DNA from: Pseudorasbora parva
Taxonomy: Eukaryota > Chordata > Actinopteri > Cypriniformes > Gobionidae
Assembly: GCF_024679245.1 (NCBI RefSeq)
Contig: NC_090176.1
Coordinates: 46,639,086 to 46,703,085, forward strand
Length of the DNA: 64,000 nt
Direction of reading: 5' to 3'
In this document: one piece after another, positions 42,808-56,600 of the stretch
Position numbering within the stretch: the first letter of the stretch is position 1
How the letters are laid out: every line of letters starts with the position of its first letter
Notes under the pieces: model-generated
Seen by the model: only the letters and a program-made list of their open reading frames with translations
What the model was told of the DNA's origin: nothing
Database searches by the model: none
Program-made: the position numbers and the translations under genes

Positions 42808-44790
42808 TCAGTTCTTCTTGAGAGAAGGCATTAGAAACTTCAAGAAGACGTCTGCTACACAAGTAGGCAGGTACGAGAGGGGAATCCAGATAAACTTTGC
42901 GTCCCAGCCCGCGGCGTAGCGTGTTCGGGGAGAACGCGCTGAAAGTGCATGCTGCATGCATGACGTCACTTTGGAGAGGTCACTACTTGCCAGAATCTTC
43001 ATGGAGAACGCCTGCACTTTTATATCTGAAGGACAAAAAAGAGAGAAATGCAAAAATGTCACATTATTCCAGCCGGTACACCAACATAAAAGTGTCACAC
43101 GAGACCCTTTCCCAAAACAGTTCCATCTATGGAAGATGGCTGAGTAATTATTCAATCATGAAAAGTATCTGTGAGAAAAATGGTTTAATATTAAACATTG
43201 GGTATTTTACCCAATATGTTTGTGTGTGAAATGTATTATTAGAATATAGAGGTGTTAACTAATGCTAAAAGACATTTAAATCAGTTGAGTCGAGTGTCAT
43301 GTTTAGTTGGATGAGCAGAGTTTTTGAATGTTTGCATGAACTATCCCTTTAACTATGCATCATGATATATATGTCCAAAATATAAAGTACTATATGGAAT
43401 AAAATCAGCATTGATACTCCATTTCAAGCACTCACAGTCCTGCAGGTATGAGTCTCCGTAGGTTGCCCTGACCTCTGCTGGGAGGTTGTTCCACCGTTTC
43501 TTCAGGTCATCTTCAATGAGGCTCAAATCTGTTACTTGTGTTTTAAAGAAGCCTGGTTCAATGATACTTACCTTCATTCCAAAGTGCTTCATATCCCTCC
43601 TGAAAACAGCGAGAGGATTTAAGAGACATTATTATACATTGAAGTAAAGATTCAAATCTCATTGAAGCTAAAATATTATGAAATGTTCTTATAATGATTG
43701 ATGGGAGTCTCACAAGGACGAATCACCACAGTTGTTATGGTCAATTAGAAATGAATTTTGTTGGCTGTTTTTAATAAGTCTACTATTTTTTTTTATATTT
43801 GTAATGCAAAAATCAAATACATATTTATATTTAAATTTTTTTTTTAAATAAATACATTAGTGCACAATTACCATCGCACACCTGTAACTAATAGATTGGT
43901 GCGTAGGACGATGGATACCCAGATCCAAAAATCTAAATAACCAAACAAAAGGAAATCCTGCACACTATCAATACTTGCAAAAATCCGAAATCTAAGTTTA
44001 TGATTTTTGCCGGTATTGATAGTGCGCGGGATTTCCTTGTGTTTGGTTATTTAAATAAATACATAAAATATACTTATCTATATTTGAAAATAAAAAATAA
44101 TTAAGCCATGCCCTGTAACATCTGTACTTTTGTGGCCAATTAGATATACAGTGAGGAAAATAAGTATTTGAACACCCTGCTATTTTGCAAGTTCTCCCAC
44201 TTAGAAATCATGGAGGGGTCTGAAATTGTCATCCTAGGTGCATGTCCACTGTGAGAGACATAATCTAATTTTTAAAAATCCAGAAATCATTGGCTGTGTG
44301 CTTCGGGTCATTGTCATGTTGGAAGACCCAGCCTCGACCCATCTTCAATGCTATAACTGTCTTTCTCCCATGACTCCTCTGGATCATCCAAATGGTCATT
44401 GGCAAACTTAAGATGGGCCTGGACATGTGCTAGTTTAAGCAGGGGAACCTTCCACCTTCCCCATTGTATGGGGTGGACAGGTGTCTTTATGCAGCTAATG
44501 ACCTCAAACAAGTGCATCTAATTTAGGATAATAAATGGAGTGGAGGTGGACATTTTAAAGACAGACTAACAGGTCGTGGAGGGTCAGAATTCTTGCTGAT
44601 AGACAGGTGTTCAAATATTTATTTGCAGCTGTATCATACAAATAAATAGTTAAAAAAATCATATATTGTGATTTCTGGATTGTTTTTTGTTTTTTAAGAT
44701 TATGTCTCTTACAGTGGACATGCAACTATGATGATACTTTCAGACCCCTCCATGATTTCCAAGTGGGAGAACTTGCAAAATAGCAACTAC

Positions 44791-44829
<39 letters not shown>

Positions 44830-45653
44830 CGTTCGATTAATATAGCGCTTTTCAAGGCACTCAAAGCGCTTTACATTGAAGGGGGAATCTCCTCAACCAC
44901 CACCAATGTGCAGCATCCACTTGGATGATGCGACGGCAGCCATATTGCGCCAGAACGCTCACCACACATCAGCTGATTGGTGGAGAGGAGACATAGTGAT
45001 GAAGCCAATCAGGAGAGGGGGATTATTAGGAGGCCATGATGGACAGAGGCCAATGGGCAAATTTGGCCATGATGCCGGGGTTAGACCCCTACTCTTTTTC
45101 CGAAAGACATCCTGGGATTTTTAATGACCACAGAGAGTCAGGACCTCGGTTTAACGTCTCATCCAAAGGACGGAGCTAAGAAACTTAGAGTTCTTATACT
45201 TATTTTCCTCACCGTATATGTCAGACACATACGAGGACACAGATGGTTAGTGCAGTGTGCAGTGTTTATTAAACAGAGGTAACGGACACAGGTAGAACTT
45301 AAAGGTGAATCTTGACACGTACAGATGGAAACACAACGACAACAGACTTTTCTTTATGGAGACAGATGACGAAGACGGTGACCACACGGATGACGATGAT
45401 GGGGATGATGACGATGGGGATGAAGAAGATGAGGGCGAAGATGGTGATGAGGAAGATGGGCAGGTAAGCTTTGGTTAAGTTGTAGGTAGAAGTGGTGTAG
45501 ATTGGTGCAAGACCAGACAAGGCATGTGGGGAAGAGGAGTGTCTTATATGGGGCACTGGTGATGGTGCACAGGTGTTCAATATACGGGTGATTGGGAACG
45601 AGTGGCCGTGGCGTGAGTGTCTGTCCGAAGGTGGTGGCTGTGCGTTTGTAACA

Positions 45654-45717
<64 letters not shown>

Positions 45718-48130
45718 CTAATTGGCCACAAAAAATAATTTAAAATAGTTATATTAATATTTTAATGCAAAGTCTACTTTTGAAGCTCTATTTGTAATAG
45801 GTGAATTAGAAATGTATTTTGTCAGCTGGTTTTAGTAATTCAGATGATTCTATTTATTATATTGAAATACCTATAAATAAATCTAAGCCATGATGACCTG
45901 TGAAACCTGTACTTTTGAAGCTCTAAATTGGAAGAACAAAAAAGTGTGATAAAGAACAAGAGCAATACATTATAGGGTTTTGCTGGCATGTCTCGACATA
46001 CCTCAGGCTATCAGAGAACGCCTCCACACCCCATTTAGAGAGACAATATCCTCCCCCGATGAGTGAGACTCTGCCCAGTATGCTGGCCACGTTCACCACC
46101 CGACCGCGGGCCTTCTTCAGTAGAGGAAGGAACTTCAGCGTCACCTCGATGAGGCCGATGAGGTTTACGTCCAGAACCTTCTTAAAGTCCTCCAGCTGCA
46201 TCCAATCTGTGGGGCCGACGGGGATCGAGATGCCAGCGTTGTTGACTAAACCCCACAGACCTGACGCAAGACAGAAGAAGCTTTAAAAAATCGGGTGTTG
46301 TGTAGATGCATAGATTTTATTTTTTAATCCTAATGATATAACATATTATATCCTGACATAGGCCTACTTTGTATTACACTTTAGGGGTATTGTAGGCTAC
46401 AAGTTTAATAAAAATACAAAATTGTGCAGGCAGCGTTAGCATATGGCTTTCTATCATTAACCCTGGAGTATATTTGAATGATTTCAAAGGTCACTAAAGT
46501 GCGCACGCGTCAGTGCATTAAAGCTAATAAATGACCCAGCTTTGGTATGAGAATGGCATTTCGCTGAAGATGCTCCTCCAGGTCAACTAAAAGCGCTTGT
46601 CCAGCCAGGAGTTGCAGATTTATGAGTTGGTCTGAGGGCTGTGTGGTCGTCAAAGTGCCTGTATTTCGGCTTTATCTCTTGCTGTGCTTGACTCGAGCTG
46701 GCACACTATCTATCCCCCGCCAAACTGTCCGGTCTCACCTCTCTCCCCGGTCTCGCTGCGCACGCGCTCCAGCGCGCGCTGGATGCTCGCGCTGTCGGTA
46801 ACATTGAGCAGAAGCGTCTTCAGTCTGGGGGAGGCCGCCGCGCACAGTCTGGAGGCACCAGGTTCGGTGAGACACGCGGCGATTACACGAAACCCTCGCT
46901 GGTCGAGCTGCAGCGCCGCGAGGTTTCCGAAGCCGCTATCGCAGCCCGTCACCAGGACGTGTTTCTCCTGGATGCCGTTGACGTGACCGGAGTCTCTGAA
47001 GAACCAGACCGCCGCGGCGACGAGCGCTACAGCGGCCAGTGAAAGCCAGCAGCACAGCGTGTCAGCGCTGAAGAACACCTGCGGTGGAGAGGATGGAGGA
47101 ACCTGTGCTGAATACACACTCACCTTTCCAGCCGTTTATGGTTAGATATGATCATTATACTGATTTTCATTTCATTTGACAGGCCACATTTCCCCCCAAT
47201 TAGGCTACTAGATTAATTATTACACTTAGTAGGCAAATGTAGCCTACAAAACACTGCACTGAGAAATACTGAATCTAACAAATCAACATCTAGCCAATAA
47301 CAACATATTTTAAAGCAAAACATAACTAGAACATATTTACTGTAATAGGCCTAGCCAGACCTATGGACACATGTCCATGAATTAAGATTAGTTTTTCTCG
47401 TATTTCTTCACAAGTTATATGAAACAAATATAATGGGTCATAAAAAAATGTTCTTAGCCTAATGGATAAATTACAATGTTTATTGTTGCTAATAAAACTG
47501 TAACATTGGCAATTGACATCACTTTCACAAATCAGTCAGTAATGTCAGAAATATTTGTATATCCCCTAACTTTAATTGTAAATGTGCATGTTATTTTTTT
47601 ATTTTTAGATATGTATTTGTTTTTTTTATTCAAGTAGATTCATTTTTTATTATACGTGTATTTTATTAAATATAAGTTATTATATTATTTATTATTATTA
47701 CAAAAACACTGCCCTAAGAAATACTGAAATTAACATCTTGCCAATAATAAACATTTTTAAAGCAAAACAGAACTAGAACAATCGACTATAGACATGTCCA
47801 TTTCTCACATTTTTTTTTATTTCAAAGTTTTTCATGACCATGAATTTTGTTTACTATAGGCTATAGAAACTAAAAACAATCTAAACTGTTTAAAATGCTA
47901 GATAAAAACATAATATCTAATAGTAGACAAATCATTCAAAAAGCCACTAGGTGGCATCCCAACTATGTTCCCTCATATGTAAATCATTTATTGTAAAAAT
48001 CATTTATTGCTTTGAACACTGAAATATTCATGAACAAAGCATGCACACATTAATCCCTGCTACGCTGTATACATTTATGAAATAAAGACACAAGTTACGT
48101 GATTGTGCTCAGAATAGACTGACGTACCAT
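42808..48130 (-). CDS. Retinol dehydrogenase-like SDR (SDR9C, DHRS9/RDH type), gene 1
   Basis: Membrane-bound short-chain dehydrogenase likely acting on retinoids or hydroxysteroids with NAD(H); the substrate is inferred from the family. Exons (minus strand): 48128-48130 (ATG only), 46739-47078, 46002-46260, 43436-43599, 42808-43025. They total 984 bp and 327 aa, close to the usual 317-319. A hydrophobic N-terminal helix (about residues 9-27) precedes cofactor motif TGCDSGFG (45-52). NNAG, Ser174 and Y186-CLS-K190 give the catalytic set. The start is the uncertain part: exon 46739-47078 opens with GTG after an acceptor, and the best upstream ATG is the last codon of a putative exon at 48128, followed by donor gtacgt. 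It is convergent with lrp2, as DHRS9 is in human, which favours a dhrs9 relationship. Confidence 0.82.
43880..44060. repeat. Foldback repeat, about 55-bp imperfect arms
   Basis: aaatctaaataaccaaacaa…ggaaatcctgcacactatca (from 43929) and, inverted, tgatagtgcgcgggatttcc…tgtttggttatttaaat (to about 44055). Few mismatches. In the dehydrogenase gene 1 intron 43600-46001. Confidence 0.7.
44147..45216 (-). mobile_element. Tc1-like transposon relic
   Basis: The left end, cagtgaggaaaataagtatt at 44149, follows a TA. The right end, aatacttattttcctcaccg type, finishes at 45214 before TA. The inverted repeats are long (to about 44270 and from about 44690). Between them, minus-strand 44314-44517 encodes a transposase remnant with [17 protein letters not shown], a Tc1 motif. 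The right inverted repeat is broken by a foreign insertion (about 44793-45190). Confidence 0.8.
44793..45190. mobile_element. Insertion inside the Tc1 inverted repeat, led by a (TAA)n run
   Basis: A run of about 12 TAA units (44793-44827), then about 360 bp of non-AT-rich sequence (tatagcgcttttcaaggcac … ctcatccaaaggacggag). It interrupts the right inverted repeat of the Tc1 relic, so it arrived later. The family is not recognised; the leading trinucleotide tail would fit a SINE or LINE tail on the minus strand. Confidence 0.5.
45655..45714. repeat. (TA)n microsatellite
   Basis: About 30 TA units in the gene 1 intron. The rest of 45217-46001 is unremarkable. Confidence 0.9.
47079..48127. other. 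First intron of dehydrogenase gene 1 (inferred)
   Basis: Runs from donor gtacgt after the putative ATG exon to acceptor ccaccgcag before 47078. AT-rich, no other feature. A possible competing donor gtgagt lies at 47113-47118, 35-40 bp upstream of the acceptor, too close for a normal intron. Confidence 0.5.
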
Positions 48131-48897
48131 GTCTAGTGCAGTCGTCAATACTCCTCGAGTGTGAAAACTGGTAGATCTTTTGTTTCTTCACTCCCGTCCT
48201 GATGCCACTGAAGAGCTCAGGGGCCGCAAACTGACTAGAGAGTCAAAGGTCTCTCGTGAACGTGCACAACACACTCAGCAAACGTCACCCAGATTGTGCA
48301 ATTAAACTCTGGCCTCGTTTAGCTTCTAAAAGTTCAAACTTTGATTTGTGTGGGCATTCCTGTGTTGCGGGGTAACACATAACAAGTAATGTGAGTTAAG
48401 TAATCAGACTTTTCAAATAAGTAATGCAACTTCATTTTCTCATTTATTGACAGCTCTCCTGCCCCCATATTGAGAGAAATCGAGCAAGTGCAGAGGTGTT
48501 TGTGTAAACATGATGGTTATTATAAGACTACATGTGAACATGTACTCACCTCACTTGCACAAAAACAGATTTCGTATTCTTCAAAATGAATAAAAACAGT
48601 AAAATGCAGATATTAGAATATTATGCAAACCTGCGATAGTTAAATATGTTAAATTACACACTTAAGGCCTGTTTCACAGACAAGTCTTAAACTAGTCCCA
48701 GACTAAAATGCATGTTTGAGCTGTTCTAACTGAAAGCAACTTGACACACAATTTGTACCAGGCTGTAAACATGTTTTTTTTCTGCTGTAAAGTTGGGCAT
48801 TTTAACATGGGGCTCAATGAGATTCTGCTCCCCTCTGGAGCCTGTGCCTAGTGGCCAGTCGAAGAATTGCAGTTTAAGTGATTTCTGTATTGACTTT

Positions 48898-49620
48898 AAA
48901 GGGTTAGTTCACCCAAAAATGAAATTGATGTCATTAATGACTCACCCTAATGTCGTTCCTCACCTGTAAGACCTCCGTTCATCTTCAGAATACAGTTTAA
49001 GATATTTTATAATTTAGTCCCAGAGCATGTGCAGTCTATGCACACTTTACTGTCCATGTCCAGAAAGGGAATAAAAACATCAAAGTAGTCCATATGTGAC
49101 ATCAGTTGGTTAGTTATAATCTCTTGAAGCATCGAAAATACATTTTGGTCCAAAAATAACAAAAACTACGACTTTATTCAGCATTGTCTTCTCTTCCATG
49201 TTCCTCAAAAAAAGATTCAAGCGGCCATGAATCAGTGAATCGATCAATGATTCAGATCGCCAATATCACTTGATTTCAGCAGTTTGACCGAATCATTTAT
49301 TGATTCACTGATTCATGAACCGTTTGAATCTTTATTTGAGAAACACGGAAGAGAAGACAATGCTGAATAAAGTCGTAGTTTTTGTTATTTTTGGACCAAA
49401 ATGTATTTTCGATGCTTCAAGAGATTCTAATGAACCAACTGATGTCTCATATGGACTACTTTGATGATGTTTTTATTCCCTTTCTGGACATGGACAGTAA
49501 AGTGTGCATAGACTGCATGTGCTCTGGGACTAAAATATTAAATATCTTAAACTGTGTTCTGAAGATGAACGGAGGCCTAACGGGTGTGGAACGGCATTAG
49601 GGCGAGTCATTAATCGCATC
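48898..49620. mobile_element. Large foldback element, near-perfect palindrome of about 330-bp arms
   Basis: The left arm starts gggttagttcacccaaaaat and runs to about 49245. The right arm, about 49285-49615, is its complement: e.g. ttttggtccaaaaataacaa versus ttgttatttttggaccaaaa, and agtctatgcacactttactg versus cagtaaagtgtgcatagact. The central spacer is about 40 bp. It interrupts the dispersed repeat at 48740-49680. Upstream region of dehydrogenase gene 1. Confidence 0.85.
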
Positions 49621-49680
49621 AACTGGGGGAGGTTGCCGCTTGAGCTGTGCGTGTACACTTTACTCCCCTGGCTTCAAGAG

Positions 49681-50112
49681 GTACGCTAGCGACTGACGCT
49701 AACAGCTGCAGTATTTAGCGCCCTTGTTAAGCCTACCACGCCGATTTGAATCCTACCCACTGTGTGTAAAGTTGGGCTGGTTACACGTAATCATGTCATT
49801 GGTTTCATATTTACTCCAGAAAGTTTTATTTTGGAGATAATTAGAGGATATTCACACTGGGAAAAAGGATAGGTACACGGGGAAAAAATATAAGACTTTT
49901 GAAATGTAAAATTACAAGAAGAAACATTTCTTAGTGATCTAGCAAAACTTTAATGAAAAATCTAAATCAGAACACACGTTAGAGAAAACTATTTAAAATG
50001 TTTTTTTATTTAAAATCAATATTTTAAAAATTAAGTATTTATTAATGTATGTATATTTGTATAATATAAAGTGCTAAATCATGTCTCAGTACACTGCATG
50101 AGTGTAGCTTGC
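49681..50112. other. Intergenic DNA between the two dehydrogenase genes
   Basis: No gene or clear element. Contains the 3' flank (possible 3' UTR) of dehydrogenase gene 2, whose stop codon is at 50113-50115. Confidence 0.5.
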
Positions 50113-53100
50113 TTACAGAACTGAAACTTTAGGCTTAACGCCATTTTTTAAGACGAAAGCATCCGAGATGAAGGTTGGCATGTAGGAGAGAGGCAGCCAA
50201 AGGAACTTGGCATCCCATCCTGGAGAATATCTGGTGCGAGGATGGACTGCAGCCACAGCATGCTCCATACAGCTCACCACCTTCATCAGATCTGGATCCA
50301 CAATCTTCTCAATCTTTTCCTTAGCCACCAGATTTGCTACAAACACAATTACTATAGTTATAACCTTTATAACTAGTAGTTAGAGAGTGTGACCATTATT
50401 TGCTCCGATTTGAAACTGGTTATTGGATTTGAACTTACTTCTGTCCAGGAAATCACTGCCGTACTCATCCTTCACCTCCTGAGGCAACTTGTTCCATAAT
50501 CTGTGCAAATGACTCTCAACGATACTGTAGTCGGTCACGGTTGTTTTGAAGAATCCAGGCTCAATGCATAAAACCTTCACTCCAAACGGTGCCATGTTCC
50601 TCCTGCAGAACAAAGAAAAACACATTGAATAAAGTCAGCAGCATAACTACAGTTACTAAAAAATAAATAATACATTCTGGGAATATTGTTGGTTCAACTA
50701 ACCCTGCGTCCCAATTTCGCATTCTATCCATACTAAATAGTATTCGAAAATAGAATTAGTATGTCCCAAGTCGTAGTATGCTGAAAAGAGTATTCCAAAG
50801 ATACCCGCCTGGTTTACTATTTCTGGTCCGAATTTGAAGTGCGGATCGACTCTTAACGGCTGATATTGCCCACAACCCATTGCCAGTTGGACGTGGATTT
50901 AATCACAACTACATACGCAGATAAAAAGTGTTAAAAAACTACAAACATGCCGGATGTGCGAGTCCTACGGTTAAGTAGAGAGGTTTAGATAAAGGTTTGA
51001 GTGATCAATTATCAGTGTTTAACCTGACGAAAATATATTTATTCAGTGTTGTCCACATTATATTTCACCTGCAGCATCATTGTGAACTTTTGTAATGAAA
51101 CGTTATTTTTATAAACGTTATATTTAAACTGCAAACACATGAGGAGAGTCTCTGCATTAAAGACCCACACATGGCAGATCAACGTGCTGCTACATTTCTC
51201 TGACACGGTAGGAAATGAAACTGAATGTGGAGGATTTGAACTGTGACGATGATTGACAGGTGATGGGACGCACGTAACGAAGCGACAGAGTCCGTTAAAG
51301 ATGATGAAGTAGTATGTCCCAAAGCTTGCATACTTTTCTGATACACATACTTTTCTGCTACACACTCAAAGTATGTACTTTTTCTTCACAAAAAGAGTAC
51401 ATACTTTTAGGATGTAGTATAAGTACGCAAATTGGGACACAGCAATAGTTAAAGCTACACTATGTACGTTTTCCGTCCACTAGATGCCGCCTATTCAAAA
51501 CAAAGGCGTAGTTTGATGCCAAATTTGAGGGCATAATCTTGGGACATGTGGTCTTCACCTCACAGCCGGTGGAAAAGACTCGGGCAGAAATTATATCAAT
51601 GGATGGGGTTATTAACGTTACTGTAGTATGAATACGGGAGACAGTTGCCGGCACCATTTCTGCTTTTCCGGTCATGAGTATGAGGTAATGCAGCTCTGTT
51701 TATCATATCAGATACATTTGAGTGTATTCAAAAGGATGTTATGACGTTACTCTGTGCGTTCGCTCAGCGGCTGCTGTGACACTTGTTCACACTGCTAAGA
51801 GTAAAGCGCTTCTGCAGAAAAAAAAACAGAAACCGAGAGTAACGCAGATATGACGCAAATGACAGGCAACTCCCTCAGACGTCCCGGCTCCTTGGTTATA
51901 ATAGCAATTTTCTCACAATTTACAAATAATTGGAAACATTTGGGATATAGACTCAACCGAACTAAATATACAACACTAGCCTAGTCAGGGTTCATACACA
52001 TTTTTAACAATAAATTTCCATGACTTTTCCATGACTTTTAGACAAATATTCATGACCTAAGCTTCCATGAAACATCTGTGTATACATGTAAAATAAGAAA
52101 AATCCATGTTTAAATGTCAAATCACAGCATATCTTTAACTAATTAATTAACGACAAGCTATGTGGTTTAATACAAAATATGGTTAGAAAAAAAATCAGTC
52201 TGACACAAGATATCAGTGTGTCGTCATGAGCCACAGAGCTCTGTGTGCATGTTGTCTAAGCATGTTTATTTATTTTTTTTGCTCTTTTATAGAATTGTTA
52301 CCTATCCACATGATTAAATGACCGACACAGCAACGGTTGAGTTAAAAATCTTAATTTGTGTTCTACTGAAGAAACACACACCTACATGTTGGATGCACTG
52401 GGGGTAAGCAGATAAACATCACATTTTTGGGTGAACTTTCCCTTTAACACGCATCAATGGGAGGCGACAATGTTAAATAAGTGTTCAGTAACCCTGACAG
52501 TAACTTTAAAAGGTGGCAGGAGTGCCAGAGAAAAACTTTTGGAATACAAAATTTAATAAGATGAGAATTTTAAAAGATTTTAAAACAGCTTTGCCTCCAT
52601 CTCATTGGAAACCCATCAATCATTGCAAATCATCGTCCCTAGCTGAATTTTTATTTAAAATGTCTGTAATTTACACCTAGGTCTATAATGTTACAAACTA
52701 AAAATGCCAGACGTTCCCCCATGCAAGGGTCAGAAATTACATTTTCCATTAAGGGGCTCCTTGCAATTGATTTCCAGGAGCATATATAAGTAGGCTACAA
52801 TTTTAAATGATTACCTGTGTTGTCATTTGTCAAATACTTAAATTAAACAATTACTTAAATCAATCAGAATACTATATAGACTGTTATCAATAAAATGTTA
52901 TCATTAACAAAAGACTGAAATCTGAAATAGCATAAATGTTTATTTACAGACTGTTTAATGTTAACCAAATGATAAAAATGAATGAACTCTTTACACAGTC
53001 ATTATTGTCAGGTAATGCTCTTGATATTTTAATAATGAGTATTAATGTCGTCGATTAATAGATACATAAAATGTTTTTTTGTGTTTGGGGAAACTACACG

Positions 53101-53620
53101 TCATATAGGCTATTCTGACTACACAGATAACGGAATCTTACAACCTTTACGAGTTATATTAATGCTTTTTATGCATTAGAAAATTCATATGATCTTACTA
53201 GCGAGATGAATAAATTATATTAACCAGAATAAACTAACGTTATACAGAAAGGGAGCAGAGACTGTGACCGATTGGGAGTCTATCCATAACTTGGGTCTAG
53301 CGCGAGTTTAAAAACGCTCTCACAAACACTCTCGCTAAAATCACTCAAGATGACGATACTGCGACATTCATCTCTTACATCTAATCTGGACTTTGTTGTT
53401 TATGATGACAGGAGATTTCGTGAGGCGAGTTTCAGTCAGAATTCAGACAGTGCGCGCGCACTGAACACAACGCTTGGTTTCAGCGATGACTAATCTGAAC
53501 GCTTCTGATTGGCCATCATGGTCGACAGAAACGCGTGTGATTGGTTGTAATGCTCAACGCTACAAAAGGAAATCTGACAGAATGCAGCAGTCGGGTGGAT
53601 CGAAGGAACGCCGTATACGG

Positions 53621-53685
<65 letters not shown>

Positions 53686-56600
53686 AACGTTCTCCGGCAA
53701 TAATGAGACGTGTTGGTGAAAAGGGGTGTTTATTTGGGCTGTTGTAGGCCACAACCCACGCCGTACACACCCCGACTTGAACAGAGAACCGCACTTGAAA
53801 CAGCGAGGCACTCCTCTCCCCTTTATTTCCGCTTTTTCCCCCAAAAAACCCCTAGGGGGTGGAGCCTCTTTGCATATTAAACCCGAACCTCCAATAACAG
53901 GTAATGAAGTATGATAACAGTCCACAACACCAAAATGAACAGTGTCACATAAACATTAAACTCCTTGTCCACTAAAACACAATAACATTTAGAACATGTT
54001 ACACTACCCTCCTTCTACTGAAGTCCTCGACCTCGAGGACAAAGTCTCTAAACTTGACTGGGGTTCTCCTCCTTCTCTTTGGACGCCCCCTGAGGAGCGT
54101 GTGACCTTGGCCTCCAGGTACTGATTCCTCAGAGCCCCTCGAAGACTTGCCCAGAGGGGTGTCAGTTAACAGTGTCACTTGCTGGCCACCACTGGCCATC
54201 TCTGCTACATCGGTTACCCCCTCTGGCCCCTTCGGGGTTTCAGCGTTTTGTGGAGGAAGCACTGTGCTGGCCAGCGGTGATGCAGCACCCCGGTAAGGGG
54301 CCAGCCTATCCCGATGCAGCACCACTTTGCGCCCCCGAGGAGGCAACTGCACCCGATATACAACCTCCCCCAGCTTTTCCAATATTGGGCATGGTCCCAC
54401 CCAGTGGCTATCCAGTTTCGGACACCTCCCTCTCTTCCTCACTGGGCTGTAAACCCAGACTAGCTCTCCCACCCCAAAGTCACGCCCCCGGGCATGCATG
54501 TCATAAGCTCTCTTTTGCCTCACCCCAGCAGTCACCAACTGCCTTCTGGCATATGCATGGGCGGAGTCCAAACGATCTTGGAGCTGTCTCGCATATTCAG
54601 GTCCTGCGTGAACAGGTGGAGCATCTGGGGGCCGACCAAAGGCCAACTCTGCAGGCGTCCTAATCTCCCTACCCAACATAAGCAGGGCCGGAGTGCATGA
54701 GGTAGAGTCCTGAATAGCAGAGCGACATGCCATCAATACCAGCGACAGATGAGTGTCCCAATCATGTTGATGAGTGGATGTTAAGATGGACAACTGCTCA
54801 GCTAGTGTCCTGTTGAATCGTTCTACGAGCCCGTCACTTTGAGGGTGGAGTGGGGTGGTGCGGGTCTTGTTGATTCCTAGCCGCTCACACATGGAAGTGA
54901 ATACTTTGGACTCAAAGTTTCTACCTTGGTCACTATGGATACTCTGGGGAACCCCAAACCTACTAAACATGCCCTCCACCAAAGCATTGGCAACAGTCAC
55001 AGCCTCCTGGTCAGGCAGTGCAAAGGCCTCAGGCCATTTAGTAAAATAATCCATTGCAGCCAAAACAAAGCGATTCCCCTGCGTGGTGCGAGGAAATGGA
55101 CCCATGATGTCTACCCCCACACGCTGCATTGGCTCCCCCACTGGAAACTGCTGTAGCTGGGCCCTGGACTGACCCTGTGGCCCTTTGCGTGCTGTACAAA
55201 GATCACAGCGCCTGCAAAAGTCCTCCACATCACGCCTCAGCCGTCCCCAATAGAAGCTCTGACGCAGACGTCGAAGTGTCTTTGTCACCCCAAAATGGCC
55301 AGATCCTGCAGAGCCATGCATGGCCGTCAACACTGTCTCTTGCATGTCCCCAGGAACCACTACTTGCCATCTCTTTTCTCCGGTTGCTGGCACCACCCAT
55401 GCTCGCTGGAGAACCCCCTCCATTAGCCGCAAGCATCTGAACTTGGCCCACAATCCCTTGGTGAATGGGGAGAGGGCTGCTACCTCCTCCCAGGGTGGTC
55501 GCTGCTGTGCCTCTACCCACAGCATCACAGGCTGCAGGTCCGGGTCCCGCCTCTGATTCTCTGCCCATAAAGTGACATCCACCTCTTGCAGCTCCCTGCA
55601 GACCAAGTCGATTTTCTGGCTAAGTTCCAGCTCCCGGGCTTCTCTGCGCTCACAATACTTGCATCCCTGCGTACTACATGGCCGTCTCGACAGGGCGTCT
55701 GCATTACCATGCCGTTCCCCCGCACGATGTGTCACAGTGAACTCGTAACTCTGCAATTGCTCGAGCCAACGAGCCACCTGGCCCTCTGGCTCCTTGAACG
55801 TCATCAGCCACTGTAAGGAGGCATGGTCGGAGCGTATGATGAAATGCCGACCGCATAAATAGTACTTGAAATGTCTGATGGCGGAGACAGCGGCTAACAG
55901 CTCTCGTCGTGTGACACAATATCTCTTCTCAGCTTTACTGAGCACCTTGCTGAAATAGGCCACTACTCTTTCCCCATCTGGGTACACCTGGGACAAGACT
56001 GCACCTATTCCATCCCCACTCGCGTCAGTGTCCAGAACGAAGGGCAGGTGGGGGTCAGGAGGTGCCAGAATGGGCGCGCACACCAGGGCCTGTCTCAGAG
56101 TATCAAAAGCTTTTTGACAGCCCTCTGACCAGACAAAGCACTGATCTTTCTGTAGGAGTTTGTACAAGGGAGCAGCAATACAGGAAAAGCCCTGTACAAA
56201 CTTCCTGTAATATGACGCTAAACCCAGGAAGCTTTTTAGCTCTCTTTGGCTCACCGGAACAGGCCACTCCCGTACGGCTGTCACCTTGTCTTCAGCAGTG
56301 CCAATTCCCTCACTGCCTATGTGATGCCCCAAGAAGGTCACCTGCCTGCTCAACAGCCGGCATTTATTGGGATGTAACTTCAGACCTGCTGCTCTAATTT
56401 TCTCCAGCACTGCCTTCAAGGCTGTAACAGCTGAATTGAAAGAGCTCCCATGTGCCAGTATGTCATCCAAAAACACCAGACACTGCTGCTGCGGAATGCC
56501 TTCAAGTACTCTCTCCATTAAGCGCTCAAATGTGGCAGGGGCATTGCAAAGACCAAAACAGAGAACTTTAAATTGCCACAGCCCCCTACCCGTGCAAAAA

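Noticed and set aside
39535..43348. A single large element bounded by ttaaaggaatagttcat and its inverse
   Set aside because: The interval would contain the last exon of dehydrogenase gene 1; the left end already pairs with a nearer partner at about 39765, so the distant match is more likely a separate copy.
45299..45731. Open frames of 93 and 125 codons on the minus strand
   Set aside because: Read through (TA)n and gatgac-rich low-complexity DNA (HPHRHHP, IYIY); no support as protein.
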